Notes: a model not told the origin generated them from the sequence alone. DNA of 64,000 nt from Chaetoderma sp. LZ-2023a (GCA_034401795.1 CM067367.1:52154384-52218383), one strand, 5' to 3'; positions 22,851 to 34,969 are shown, counted from the first letter of the stretch. Translations and numbers: made by a program.

Positions 22851-23268
22851 CCCATTGACAAATGGTAATTATGGTTTAGTTCTTTTTTAGCTATCTTGAG
22901 AGTGTTGCAAAAGATTTTATTAGACCAATTAATAAAATATTCAGCAGGTACATTTTGTAATTACTATTATCCATTTAAAGAAAAGATAGCTTTTAACTCG
23001 GCTATAGATAGAGTATGTATACAATCACATTGTTAGGCGGCTGAACGTCAAGGCCCTTGGGCCGCTTGTTTCTTTAGTGAGCATACAGCACAACGTTATG
23101 GCCTAAAATTATGATGAATTATGAGGTCACCCAAATAGTAATCATATTCTCAAAGTTAAACTAATGTCTCGTCATATTGGAAATGTAATACGCTTCCCAT
23201 AGCTCTACCTGCGCGGGCGAATCTTACATGAGATTTAGTCTATTTGATATAGCAAACTCAAGACTTAC

Positions 23269-23340
23269 ATTTTCCTGTTGACATCTTTGAATAATATCTT
23301 CAGCTTTATCCTCCACGAGATTTTTCACAACGGTAAGCAA
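23269..23340 (-). CDS. 72-bp exon of the minus-strand SAM/kinase gene
   Basis: On the minus strand, acceptor CTTTATATAG precedes TTGCTTACC and donor GTAAGT follows GAAAAT. It encodes 24 residues ending EDKAEDIIQRCQQEN in phase 0, fitting directly onto LHTVDVLKEID of the exon at 17840. Together they make a SAM-like bundle. The exon is short and lacks a diagnostic motif of its own; the case rests on phase, splice sites and the sensible join. Exons further 5' were not found. A near-identical copy lies at 28089-28160. Confidence 0.6.
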
Positions 23341-24177
23341 CTATATAAAGAAAAATCAAATATATTATGTAAAATATATACATTTTAAATCGTGGTATGA
23401 GAAACGATTGTAAACTGTATTTAAATAGATGAATGCAATATAATCCAATGGGGTGACTATAATGCATGTACTTATTTCGCAAATTATGGAGCTCTATGTT
23501 AACCGATATGCTCTTAATTGGCAAAATAGTGTAGAGCAGTGCTGAGATAAAAGTAGTAGAAAACAAGCAAGAAAACGCATGTGCTGGTCTCAGATATGGA
23601 AACTCAACATACAGATTTTTATTATGATGCAGACTAGGTGGACTCATTGTAGAAATGAAGTCTCGAAAGATGTAGTCAATCAACATGATGTATCTATCAC
23701 TGCATTAGAGGCTACCCACATCGAATTAAAGATGACATTTCTCTCAATACCGGGAATAAAATATCGCTGTCTATTCACTACAGTAGGTTGATTTAATGTC
23801 ATCCTAATGATGTATTATGTGTTTGAATGCTTTGATTATTTAATTTTGTCGCGTATTCTTATACGTAGCAATGCAACGATCTTAGCATACTATTACTGCG
23901 TACTGAGTTGTATACACGGATTCCGACTATGTCACTCATATTTGTATGTTATTGTTGCTCCAAATTAATAGAGTTTCTTACATTTGTTTACGGATAATTC
24001 AGATTAGGGGTGGGATGGGGGTGGGGGCGGGGGGCTTCGACAATCTGAAATTGAGATCAGAGATCAGAGGCAGCGCCGAACGCTGAATAACAACCATTTA
24101 TAGAGTTGATTTAAAACGAATTAATCGGTTGCCGTTATTACAAAGATTAGGCCTCAACGTAACCGCTCCCGGGTTAT
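23341..24177. other. No gene recognised; G-run near 24005-24035
   Basis: Non-coding flank of the PIF/Harbinger terminus. The G-rich run differs in length between the two copies of the large repeat. Confidence 0.5.
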
Positions 24178-25617
24178 TGCCCCTCCCACACCAATCCAAG
24201 ACCAGTACGAGGTCACTTCGGAAGTGCAATTTTTTCAACAGTATCCGTGGTCTCCGTTTTTTTGTCCGTTTTTTATGCAGCACGTTTTTATTTCGTGGTT
24301 ACCCGTTTTTACTTCGGGAGTAACCCGTGGCCACCACGGAAACACCACGGGGCCAACCCATGCTCATGTCCGTTTCCTGGAATTCACGGACTGCACTCCG
24401 GCGACATCGCATGGCCATCCCGATTGCATCACATGTTGACTTTGGCGCCAGCCCGAGCCTACTACGCGTTGTCAGTAGTGACTACGACGCCAGCTCGAAA
24501 GTACTACGTGTAGCCTGTGAGCACTTCGTGGCCAACTCGTGGGCACTTCGTGGACTCCGGAGCTGATTCTGCCGAAATAAAAACGAGGCTCACGGACGTG
24601 TAGCTTCATTCGAGCGCTGATTTTTGACGAGGAAAGACATCTATAATAATAGATGACGAATTTTTGGAACTTTTGCAAGATGCCACCAAGAAAGACAAAG
24701 ACAAAGACAGAGACAGCACCGAAGAGGAAGAGGGGCCAGCAGCCAGACACACAGCAGAGGAGGAGGCAGCAGTACCTGATAGACCCCCTGCACCAGCAGT
24801 GGCAGAAAAAGAACAAGCAGACAGACTAGCGACATCTGCCTCTTCTCCTGCCTCTTCTGGCCATTCAACAGATGGCGATGGGGATGAGGAGCAGCAGCAG
24901 GAGCAGGACTCAGTACCCCGGGCCAAGCCACGCGGGAAGGGCAAGAAAGTTCTTCCCGCTACACAGCTTCCTGAGCTGAAAGACAAGGCGGAGGAGATCA
25001 TTGAGTGGTGGATGTCATACCCACAGCTGTATGACAAGACCAAGCTGGCCTACCATGATGTGGTGAAGAAGAAGGACATCATCACCACCAAGGCCGTGGA
25101 ACTGGGCGTGTCATGTAAGTACACATTTTTAGTCTAATTTTTATAGTCCTATAGAAATAGTACTGTAGAAAGGGCTCTGCCTTACAGACCTACCGCCTTA
25201 GTATTATCATAAAAGCAGTATAAAACAATAATGATTTATTTCTTATTCTGATACCAATTATTAAAATTATTGTGTTTATTATTTAATAGCTGTCAAAATA
25301 AATAATAAATAATAGATAATAATGCTAATCAATTTTTTATTTCTTCTCATTACAGATGATACACTGAAGAGATGGATGACACACTACCGGGATGAGTACT
25401 ACAAGATCATGAACAAGGTGGAGCAGGCTGAGCGATCTGGAGCGGGCCTAGATGATGTCCGTCTGACTGAGAGGGAGCGGTGGATATACGGCCATCTTGG
25501 TTGGTTGAAGGTCCACCATCAGCCTCAGAAGAACAGGACAGTTGTTGGTGTAAGTATTATAATGAACAATAAAACATTATGATAACCCTAAGATATTATT
25601 ACAAGGATTGTTCATAA
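24178..25617 (+). mobile_element. PIF/Harbinger element, left part only (copy A)
   Basis: Begins with terminal inverted repeat TGCCCCTCCCACACCAATCC at 24178. It carries exons 1 and 2 of the MADF-like gene and is cut off by the gap. It equals 28994-30433 of copy B. Confidence 0.85.
24680..25549 (+). pseudogene. MADF/SANT-like accessory protein gene, exons 1-2 (copy A)
   Basis: Exon 1 is 24680-25114 and exon 2 is 25356-25549, with donors TCAT|GTAAGT and GGT|GTAAGT and acceptor CATTACAG. Compared with 29496-30366, exon 1 has a one-base deletion near 24753 (CACACAGCAG instead of CACACAGGCAG), which shifts the frame after about 25 codons. If the two copies are haplotypes, this is an allelic frameshift or a sequence error. 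Domain content is as described for copy B. Confidence 0.75.
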
Positions 25618-25635
25618 AAACACACGTGTCATGCG

Positions 25636-26135
25636 NNNNNNNNNNNNNNNNNNNNNNNNNNNNNNNNNNNNNNNNNNNNNNNNNNNNNNNNNNNNNNNNN
25701 NNNNNNNNNNNNNNNNNNNNNNNNNNNNNNNNNNNNNNNNNNNNNNNNNNNNNNNNNNNNNNNNNNNNNNNNNNNNNNNNNNNNNNNNNNNNNNNNNNNN
25801 NNNNNNNNNNNNNNNNNNNNNNNNNNNNNNNNNNNNNNNNNNNNNNNNNNNNNNNNNNNNNNNNNNNNNNNNNNNNNNNNNNNNNNNNNNNNNNNNNNNN
25901 NNNNNNNNNNNNNNNNNNNNNNNNNNNNNNNNNNNNNNNNNNNNNNNNNNNNNNNNNNNNNNNNNNNNNNNNNNNNNNNNNNNNNNNNNNNNNNNNNNNN
26001 NNNNNNNNNNNNNNNNNNNNNNNNNNNNNNNNNNNNNNNNNNNNNNNNNNNNNNNNNNNNNNNNNNNNNNNNNNNNNNNNNNNNNNNNNNNNNNNNNNNN
26101 NNNNNNNNNNNNNNNNNNNNNNNNNNNNNNNNNNN
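25636..26135. other. Assembly gap of exactly 500 Ns
   Basis: The round number marks a scaffold gap of unknown true size. Left border sequence (ACACACGTGTCATGCG) and right border sequence (CACGACACGACGATGTTG) do not match the other copy at those points, so contig ends may be misassembled. Confidence 0.99.
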
Positions 26136-28088
26136 CACGACACGACGATGTTGGGACACAATGTGACGTATGTAAGCAAGAGACACAATGTGACGTATGT
26201 AAGCATGAGACACAATTTTCATATCTTTACTTAGTCACCTAAGAAAGATGTTTGATGTTTGAATGTAAAATTTCAATGTACTCCATAAGTTTACCGAGGC
26301 CGCCATTGCATAGCATTTCACACACTATCCAAGTCGTCATTCTGGCTCAGGTGTAAAAGACGACGAGTAAATTATATTCTCAAAGGTCAATTTTGCCATT
26401 CGGATTAATAATAATATATTCTGTCAGCACATTCGGCTATCTTTCGGATGCCTTATGTCAAAGTTGGTCCTAAATGGTCATATAGGCATCTAATATCTAC
26501 ATTAACCCGTTCATCGATGATTTTCCCATATCTCATTTTCAAGATAATCATACAGGAAATCTTTTGAATATTTTCAAAATAATTTGACTGGAAGCTGTTG
26601 CTGCCTTAGACAGCAACAGCTTCCGGTCAAAATAATTTTAAAATATTTATCAGGACAAGATTAATATGGCATAGAAAATACTTTTTCAGGGATTTGTCGG
26701 TGAAAGCATTAAGAAAACAAGCATTCTGTAAGTATTGCTTTGCAATACATGTCCCCTACCTGGTGATATAAATCCTCAAGGATCGCACGTCTAAAGCTCC
26801 ATTAACAAGTTTCAGTTGAATATGTTGAAAGATCTCGAAAAAAGTCCGGAAAACTGATATTTTTCGTATTTCATAAGTCAAAAAGGGAGATACATCTGTC
26901 AAATTATGACGAAAACCTGTGAAACGCGAACATGATCTGTAACTATTCATATTAAAGCCATGTACCAAGTTTCATTTCAATATGTCAAAGCATCTCGGAA
27001 AAAGTCCGGAAAACCGGGATGGGACAGACGGACAGACGGACAAACGGACAGACGGAGAGCAAACCTATAGTCCCCTCCGGTTTCACTGATTCAATGACAA
27101 ACAACAGAGTTATCGCCCTTGCAAATTTTCTTTAGTATGTGGCCCTATGGTGAAATACATTTCATAAAGTTAAATTTTGCCATTTGAATCAATAATAACA
27201 TATTCAGTCAGCACATTCAGCTAACTTTTCAAACGACTTATATCAAATATCGCGCAAATTGTCATATATGCATCTAATATCTGCATTAAGAAAATAGCGC
27301 TGATTCAATGACAAACAGCAGAGTTATCTCCCTTGTAAATTTTCTTCAGTACGCGACCCTATGGGGAAAGATATTACCTTTCGTCATGCATAGGTCTAAT
27401 AATTTCTAACTTGGATGGTCGGTACCCATTGGCATAAACTACCACACACATAACAACAAGGTCAATTTGACCTAAATTACGGATAACATTGGTCAAAGAC
27501 CAATTTTGGAATCAATAGTAACATTTTCAGCTCTTTCAGCTATCTTTTGAGTTGGTTATATCAAATGTGGTCCAAAGTCATCCTACAGGCATCAAATACC
27601 AAGTGTCTTGAACCCCTTGGTCAATTACACTGATTACTCTTGTATCATTGGCCAATGCTGACAACTACACTTGCCCCATTGACAAATGGTAATTATGGTT
27701 TAGTTCTTTTTTAGCTATCTTGAGAGTGTGCAAAAGATTTTATTAGACCAATTAATAAAATATTCAGCAGGTACATTTTGTAATTACTATTATCCATTTA
27801 AAGAAAAGATAGCTTTTAACTCGGCTATAGATAGAGCATGTATACAATCACATTGTTAGGCGGCTGAACGTCAAGGCCCTTGGGCCGCTTGTTTCTTTTA
27901 GTGAGCATACAGCACAACGTTATGGCCTAAAATTATGATGAATTATGAGGTCACCCAAATAGTAATCATATTCTCAAAGTTAAACTAATGTCTCGTCATA
28001 TTGGAAATGTAATGGGCCATAGCTCTACCTGCGCGGGCGAATCTTACATGAGATTTAGTCTATTTGATATAGCAAACTCAAGACTTAC

Positions 28089-28160
28089 ATTTTCCTGTTG
28101 ACATCTTTGAATAATATCTTCAGCTTTATCCTCCACGAGATTTTTCACAACGGTAAGCAA
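28089..28160 (-). CDS. Second copy of the 72-bp SAM/kinase exon
   Basis: Same splice signals and coding sequence as 23269-23340. It is duplicated only because the large direct repeat contains it; if that repeat is an assembly artefact, the gene has one such exon. Confidence 0.5.
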
Positions 28161-29013
28161 CTATATAAAGAAAAATCAAATATATTATGTAAAATATATA
28201 CATTTTAAATCGTGGTATGAGAAACGATTGTAAACTGTATTTAAATAGATGAATGCAATATAATCCAATGGGGTGACTATAATGCATGTACTTATTTCGC
28301 AAATTATGGAGCTCTATGTTAACCGATATGCTCTTAATTGGCAAAATAGTGTAGAGCAGTGCTGAGATAAAAGTAGTAGAAAACAAGCAAGAAAACGCAT
28401 GTGCTGGTCTCAGATATGGAAACTCAACATACAGATTTTTATTATGATGCAGACTAGGTGGACTCATTGTAGAAATGAAGTCTCGAAAGATGTAATCAAT
28501 CAACATGATGTATCACTGTCATTAGAGGCTACCCACATCGAATTAAAGATGACATTTCTCTCAATACCGGGAATAAAATATCGCTGTCTATTCACTACAG
28601 TAGGTTGATTTAATGTCATCCTAATGATGTATTATGTGTTTGAATGCTTTGATTATTTAATTTTGTCGCGTATTCTTATACGTAGCAATGCAACGATCTT
28701 AGCATACTATTACTGCGTACTGAGTTGTATACACGGATTCCGACTATGTCACTCATATTTGTATGTTATTGTTGCTCCAAATTAATAGAGTTTCTTACAT
28801 TTGTTTACGGATAATTCAGATTAGGGGTGGGATGGGGGTGGGGGGGGGGGCTTCGACAATCTGAAATTGAGATCAGAGATCAGAGGCAGCGCCGAACGCT
28901 GAATAACAACCATTTATAGAGTTGATTTAAAACGAATTAATCGGTTGCCGTTATTACAAAGATTAGGCCTCAACGTAACCGCTCCCGGGTTATTGCCCCT
29001 CCCACACCAATCC

Positions 29014-29460
29014 AAGACCAGTACGAGGTCACTTCGGAAGTGCAATTTTTTCAACAGTATCCGTGGTCTCCGTTTTTTTGTCCGTTTTTTTATGCAGCAC
29101 GTTTTTATTTCGTGGTACCCGTTTTTACTTCGGGAGTAACCCGTGGCCACCACGGAAACACCACGGGGCCAACCCATGCTCATGTCCGTTTCCTGGAATT
29201 CACGGACTGCACTCCGGCGACATCGCATGGCCATCCCGATTGCATCACATGTTGACTTTGGCGCCAGCCCGAGCCTACTACGCGTTGTCAGTAGTGACTA
29301 CGACGCCAGCTCGAAAGTACTACGTGTAGCCTGTGAGCACTTCGTGGCCAACTCGTGGGCACTTCGTGGACTCCGGAGCTGATTCTGCCGAAATAAAAAC
29401 GAGGCTCACGGACGTGTAGCTTCATTCGAGCGCTGATTTTTGACGAGGAAAGACATCTAT
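29014..29460. promoter_or_regulatory. Left subterminal motif cluster of the Harbinger element
   Basis: Many copies of CCGTGG, CACGGA, CTTCGTGG and ACTTCG in both orientations between the terminal repeat and the first gene. A matching cluster occupies 34970-35673. These are probable transposase/MADF-protein binding sites, and the 5' side probably contains the promoter. Function is inferred from symmetry. Confidence 0.55.
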
Positions 29461-29495
29461 AATAATAGATGACGAATTTTTGGAACTTTTGCAAG

Positions 29496-32400
29496 ATGCC
29501 ACCAAGAAAGACAAAGACAAAGACAGAGACAGCACCGAAGAGGAAGAGGGGCCAGCAGCCAGACACACAGGCAGAGGAGGAGGCAGCAGTACCTGATAGA
29601 CCCCCTGCACCAGCAGTGGCAGAAAAAGAACAAGCAGACAGACTAGCGACATCTGCCTCTTCTCCTGCCTCTTCTGGCCATTCAACAGATGGCGATGGGG
29701 ATGAGGAGCAGCAGCAGGAGCAGGACTCAGTACCCCGGGCCAAGCCACGCGGGAAGGGCAAGAAAGTTCTTCCCGCTACACAGCTTCCTGAGCTGAAAGA
29801 CAAGGCGGAGGAGATCATTGAGTGGTGGATGTCATACCCACAGCTGTATGACAAGACCAAGCTGGCCTACCATGATGTGGTGAAGAAGAAGGACATCATC
29901 ACCACCAAGGCCGTGGAACTGGGCGTGTCATGTAAGTACACATTTTTAGTCTAATTTTTATAGTCCTATAGAAATAGTACTGTAGAAAGGGCTCTGCCTT
30001 ACAGACCTACCGCCTTAGTATTATCATAAAAGCAGTATAAAACAATAATGATTTATTTCTTATTCTGATACCAATTATTAAAATTATTGTGTTTATTATT
30101 TAATAGCTGTCAAAATAAATAATAAATAATAGATAATAATGCTAATCAATTTTTTATTTCTTCTCATTACAGATGATACCCTGAAGAGATGGATGACACA
30201 CTACCGGGATGAGTACTACAAGATCATGAACAAGGTGGAGCAGGCTGAGCGATCTGGAGCGGGCCTAGATGATGTCCGTCTGACTGAGAGGGAGCGGTGG
30301 ATATACGGCCATCTTGGTTGGTTGAAGGTCCACCATCAGCCTCAGAAGAACAGGACAGTTGTTGGTGTAAGTATTATAATGAACAATAAAACATTATGAT
30401 AACCCTAAGATATTATTACAAGGATTGTTCATAAACATTGCTACTTTTTAAAAACAGTGTATACAAAAACAGCCATAGTGTCAAATATTAGACTATTTTA
30501 AGACTATCATTTCCAGTTTAAAAAACAGTTGTAGTATCTATGTAATATTTATAATAAGCTTCAAAGCACAATTAATGACTGCTGTTTACCAGTTAGCCTT
30601 CAATGTAAACTATTCCAATCTCTAATTAAACCTATACTACTACACAACTGTGAAGTATGGGGTATAAACAAAACAATCCACACCAAAACAAATGTTGAGA
30701 CCCATTTGAATATAGAAAAAATTAACAAAACACCGTATGAACAAATTCAACTTAAATTCTGTAAAAATGACACTCAGTGTTTCAAAGCAAACCACGACAA
30801 TAGCATGCAGAGCTGAACTTGGTCTGTACACTCTGTACCTGGATGTGCTCACCACAGCAACTAAGTACTATAATAGACTATTTTATTCAAAAAATAAATT
30901 ATTAAAAGATGCACACAGATATTACTCCATGAACAAAAATGAAGAACATAACTGGGAATCACCAATCGAGGAGTTCATTCAGAACTCAAACATCACAATA
31001 TTATCTGAAAAACCAACAAAAATTAAGTTAGACTGTCTCTACAAATCAATTAAATCAAATCTTGAAAAACAGTACCAACAGTACTTCTTTAATAAATTAG
31101 ACGAAAATAAACAAATTGGAAAATTAGCTACCTATTCACATCTATACAACAAATACGAACAGCAACATTACCTAAATGAAATCAAGAATACAAATGACAG
31201 AAATATAATAACGAAGCTAAGAACAAGCAGCCACAAACTTGAAATAGAAAGAGGCCGATACAATAATATACCAAGAATAAACAGACTTTGCCACCAGTGC
31301 TCTCTAAACCAAATTGAATCAGAATCCCACTTTCTCCTGCACTGTCCTACCTACCTACACTATAGAAAAGAAATATATAACTGCAGAAACGTAAACAATT
31401 CAGCGCAGACATGTTACATATCAGATAACCAACTACTACAAAAGATTCTCAACCCAGAAAATACATATGCCAAAAAATTAGCCAGGATTGTCTCTAGCAT
31501 GTATTCAAGCAGGTTAGCAAACCATACCCTCATCACTGCCAGCTGTGCTCCATTAAAATCAACCAAAATCTGAAATATATTACCAGCCAAACCTATTCAC
31601 CAAAAATGTAAACCTCAACTGTATATATATTCATATGCTACCATATGTAAATACTTTAATGGGGTTAGGTGGGTGGGGGCCATACCCTGTGAATAAATAC
31701 AAGGTTGTGCTCAATTATTATTAAGTATTAAGTATTAAGTAATATTTATATATGACTTAATTATTTCTTCTTTTACAGCTCGGTCCTGATCCTCACACAC
31801 AGAGACAGGTACGGGAGGCAGAGGAGGAGGAAGGAGACACCCAGGAGTCTGCTCCACAAGATGACCCCCAGCCAGATGATGAGCCTGAGAAGGGGCAGTC
31901 CGACCCCCTTCAGCTGCAGGATCTGCTACTTCTGCAGCGTCAGCAGCCACCCGTGGGCATAAGAAGGCACCCGCACCTGCAGTACTTACTCAATCCCGAG
32001 TCAACTTAGCTGTGGCCACCCAGGTACGAACCGCTACACATGAGATGCAGGACCGCATCACGGGCCTGGTCAACCGCATGGCCACCAGGGATGCCACTCC
32101 AGACCATCAGTGGGGAGGTGGCTTGGCAGTGTTTCTGATGAACTCCATCCTGATCTGCAACGGGAGTGGCAGGAAAGAGTAAGTTCACGTTTATAATTAC
32201 CTGTTATATACTATTTTAGTTTATAGAGATTTAGAAGTATGCCTCTTTATAGTAATGTACATAAGGATAGCCACTTACAGTATTTTCAATCGCAAAAAAC
32301 AAGTTAAAAACTTTTCATGAATATTAATATAATTAACTTTTATTATTAATAATAATAATACCTTTTTTCCAGACATTTGCGCTAACACAGGACTTCAGGG

Positions 32401-32945
32401 AGAGGTCGAGGTAGCTGTACAGGAGGGAGGCGCAGCAGCTACCTATGCCCTTTAGGCAGCCACAGTCACCAGCCCAGGCACCAGCTCTGTCACAGACTCT
32501 GACACAGACACCAATGCAACAACAGCAACCACAGATGAGCAGGTCTTCCAGCAGGCTTTCCGCTGCAGGTTTCCCCAGCTTCAGTAGCATTGGGGAGTTC
32601 ATCGACACACCTATACCGTTCAGCAGCAACATGCTCACCCCGGTCACTACTTCTGGTAGCTTGGACACTACCCCCTCCGCGATGGTCACTGACGAGTGCC
32701 GTGAAACCTTCTGTCACCGCATCCCTGGCTATGAGATAGGGACCACCGTGCAGGATCCTACAGGCATCTATGTAATTAGTGCAGTGCCACAGCCGTCGGG
32801 ACAGCAGTCAGGACAGCCACAGTCACAGCAGGGACAGCAGATGCAGGGACAGCAGCAGCGACAGCAACAGCAGCAGGGACAGGACTTCACAGTACTATCT
32901 CAGGACTATACTAGCACTAGTGGCTCTACCTATCATCAGTTGTGA
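29496..32945 (+). pseudogene. MADF/SANT-like DNA-binding accessory protein gene of Harbinger element (copy B)
   Basis: Four exons: 29496-29931, 30173-30366, 31779-32178 and 32373-32945. Splice junctions are GT-AG with compatible phases. The start is MPPRKTKTKT; an upstream in-frame ATG at 29469 is possible. Domains: basic then acidic low-complexity N-terminus; a MADF-like domain spanning exons 1-2 (EIIEWWMSYPQLYDKTK, then SYDTLKRWMTHYRDEYYKI), which binds DNA and would recruit transposase to the ends; a LHPDLQREW motif in exon 3; a Gln-rich tail in exon 4. Damage: the exon 3 entry frame hits TAG at 32007 while the motif-bearing end of exon 3 lies in another frame, and exon 4 has TAG at 32412. 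It is therefore decayed despite an intact transposase next door. Confidence 0.75.
30437..31735 (+). mobile_element. LINE fragment inserted in the Harbinger element
   Basis: 5'-truncated non-LTR retrotransposon on the plus strand. 30590-30770 reads LFQSLIKPILLHNCEVWG in one frame; after a frameshift near 30770, a 278-residue frame (30737-31573) covers the RT C-terminal connection, a LRTSSHKLEIERGRY stretch and a Cys/His finger (CHQCSLNQIESESHFLLHC). This CPLC...HYLFxC-type finger also ends the LINEs at 44.8 and 58.3 kb. The 3' end is a short TAAGTAT tandem, as expected of target-primed insertion. The polymerase core is missing, so it is dead. Confidence 0.8.
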
Positions 32946-33084
32946 TTTCTTTAACTTTTTATTAGTCTAAGCACTTGTATCATAGGAATTAGCACAGAAA
33001 GTACAATTAGACATCTTTTTACACTGTAATTGTTTAATAACCGACTTCCATAATGATCTTGAAGAATGACGTTTTGTAGGCATG

Positions 33085-33175
33085 CTCAATACTATTTGTG
33101 AAAAGTTATCACTGAAATGACTGGCTCAGTAAGCGAGCCAGTCATTCCAGTGGTAAATTTTCAAAAATAGTATTC
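33085..33175. mobile_element. M2 hairpin MITE, inside the Harbinger element
   Basis: Inverted arms: ACTGAAATGACTGGCTC and its complement around AGTAAGC, with TACTATTT...AAATAGTA outer arms. The same family occurs at 48.1, 49.8, 55.8 and 57.2 kb. Confidence 0.8.
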
Positions 33176-33569
33176 TTTAAGCCTAAAATATATATAATTA
33201 TGAAAAATGTGAAGTGATTTTTGGTTTGTATTTACAGAGATAAGTCAAAACAGAAAAAATTAATGAGTGAAATGTCAAACACTAGTTATAGTTCTTGAGG
33301 TTGATATGATTAATGGTGATATAAAAATGTATGGTGGATAATTATTATGAGATCTGATACCTGTATCGTGTATGTTCTTGAATTTGAGTTAGAATAAAGT
33401 TATCAAATAATATGTAAAAAAATGTATTGTTTTTATTGCGAAAGAAAGAAATATGACCTAAATAATTTGTATTAAACTTGAAATGACCTTGAAAATATAA
33501 GTTTCCAAATAGAAGTTAAGTGGTTGATCTTAAAAGTGGAGGCCTCAAAGATGTGAGACCCAAGAGACC
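33176..33569. other. Intergenic spacer between the two Harbinger genes
   Basis: AT-rich non-coding sequence that would hold the convergent 3' ends. An AATAAA lies at about 33391 on the plus strand, suitable for the MADF-like gene. Confidence 0.5.
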
Positions 33570-34865
33570 TCAGATCATCCTGTCTTGCCAGGGTACTCTC
33601 CCAGCTGGCGAGTTGTAGTATGCCCGCAGTCTGTCTCTCAGCTCCTTGGCCTGCCTGGTACCAAAGTTGCCAGCCTCAGGATGACCCAAATCAGGCATCT
33701 GCACCTCCTCTCTCCATTCACCAGGGAGTAAGTTATGCTCTGCATCTTCTCGGTCGATGACTCGGTTCTGTTCCCCAGGGCAACGTGTACGCATAGGGTT
33801 ATGCAGACATATACAGGCCATGACGATCCTCTGAACATTCTTTGGTCGCTGAGGCATAGTGGTCAAGAGACATCTGAAACGGTTGGCTAAGATGCCAAAG
33901 GCATTCTCAACGACCCTACGTGCCCTGGAACATCTGTAGTTGAATACACGGGTCTGACGGTCAAGGTTCCTCCTGGAGTAAGGTTTCATCAGGCGTTTCT
34001 CAAGAGCAAATGCGTCATCACCAACGAGGAAGTATTGCACTGGAACCCCTTCTTCCTCACCGGGTAGTTGTCTGTCAGGAGGAAAGTGCAAGGTGCCGTC
34101 CTCTATCTTCTGCTTGAGCTGACTGCAGTTGACGATTTGGGCATCACAGCATCCACCGTTACATCCTACATCAACCCACAAGAACTTGTAGTCAGCGTCC
34201 ACCATGGCAAATATGATGATGGAGAAAAACTTCTTATAGTTGAAGTAATGAGAACCCGACTTTGGCGGCTTGGTAATGGCCACATGCTTCCCATCAATAG
34301 CGCCCAACGCGTTTTGAAAATTCCAACGGTAAGCAAACTTTTGGGCCTTTTCCATCCACTCAGCCTCGGTGGTTGGGCAGTGGATAAGATGGTTGTCAAT
34401 GATGGCCTGGCATACTTCTTGGATGGCAAGGGAAATGGTGTTGTCTGGTACCCTAAAGCCATGCATGAGTGTCTTGTACCTGTCCCCAGCGGCAAGGTAC
34501 TTGATGGTGATAGCCCCCTTGAGGCCTGCAGGTAGGGCAAGTCGGTAGTTGGTGTCCTTCTTCCTTATCCGAGGTTCTAGTCTCTGGATGACTTCATGGA
34601 ACATTGCCGGTTCCATCCTCATCATGTTGGTTAAGGGCCGGGGGTCTTCTGCTTCGAGCTCCACCATAAGGTTTTCGTACCAGCCATAGTCCTTTCTGCG
34701 GGTAATCCAATCCCGAACCCACAGTCTGATGGGCCCCTCTTCCCGTCGTTCTTCTTCCTCCACTTGTCGTTGGGCCTCTGCCACTGCCACGTCCATCTCA
34801 GCATTGACCACCTCGAGACCCATAGCCACGCCTAGCAGCATCATGTCTTCCTCTTCAGCAGCCAT
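33570..34865 (-). CDS. PIF/Harbinger transposase (HARBI1-like DDE), intact
   Basis: 431 residues, uninterrupted. An acidic N-terminus precedes a helix-rich DNA-binding region (RMEPAMFHEVIQRLEPRI). The DDE_Tnp_4-type nuclease follows: GAIDGKHVAI (first Asp, about residue 193), a VDVGCNGGCCDAQI segment, FLVGDDAFAL (second Asp, about residue 280) and RVVENAFGILANRFR (Glu, about residue 320). The protein cuts the element's ends and inserts it at 3-bp targets, normally together with the MADF/Myb-like partner encoded opposite. It is somewhat longer than the roughly 350-residue HARBI1 proteins because of the N-terminal extension. The start is the first ATG after an upstream stop. No frameshift is visible, in contrast to its damaged partner gene. 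Confidence 0.93.
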   Translation of the reverse strand: MAAEEEDMMLLGVAMGLEVVNAEMDVAVAEAQRQVEEEERREEGPIRLWVRDWITRRKDYGWYENLMVELEAEDPRPLTNMMRMEPAMFHEVIQRLEPRIRKKDTNYRLALPAGLKGAITIKYLAAGDRYKTLMHGFRVPDNTISLAIQEVCQAIIDNHLIHCPTTEAEWMEKAQKFAYRWNFQNALGAIDGKHVAITKPPKSGSHYFNYKKFFSIIIFAMVDADYKFLWVDVGCNGGCCDAQIVNCSQLKQKIEDGTLHFPPDRQLPGEEEGVPVQYFLVGDDAFALEKRLMKPYSRRNLDRQTRVFNYRCSRARRVVENAFGILANRFRCLLTTMPQRPKNVQRIVMACICLHNPMRTRCPGEQNRVIDREDAEHNLLPGEWREEVQMPDLGHPEAGNFGTRQAKELRDRLRAYYNSPAGRVPWQDRMI

Positions 34866-34969
34866 CCCATACTTGTAGATGTTGTAGATGAAGATGATCG
34901 TAGAGATGTTCTCTCCTCAGCAGCAAGATGCAAAATGAGAGATGTCGGTGAAGATCGGGCTTTTTATAG

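Larger units (their letters stand above)
21380..25617 (+). repeat. Large direct repeat, copy A (pairs with 26190-30433)
   Basis: About 4.2 kb is repeated at offset 4816-4820 with only scattered substitutions and small indels, many in homopolymers. It starts in the last minisatellite units, includes the dispersed repeat R, exon 23269-23340 and the left part of a PIF/Harbinger element, and ends just before the 500-N gap. Confidence 0.95.
26190..30433 (+). repeat. Large direct repeat, copy B
   Basis: Partner of 21380-25617. It starts right after the gap with two minisatellite units and the same ACAATTTTCATATC border, and ends at GGATTGTTCATAAA, where copy A runs into its contig end. Confidence 0.95.

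Noticed and set aside
23306-23686. 126-residue minus-strand frame around the 72-bp exon
   Set aside because: Only the short part between splice signals makes sense, and in a different frame; the rest is AT-rich intron.
24127-24570. Overlapping open frames upstream of the Harbinger MADF-like gene (and 28945-29382)
   Set aside because: They cross the terminal repeat and subterminal motifs, overlap on both strands, and differ between copies by frameshifts.
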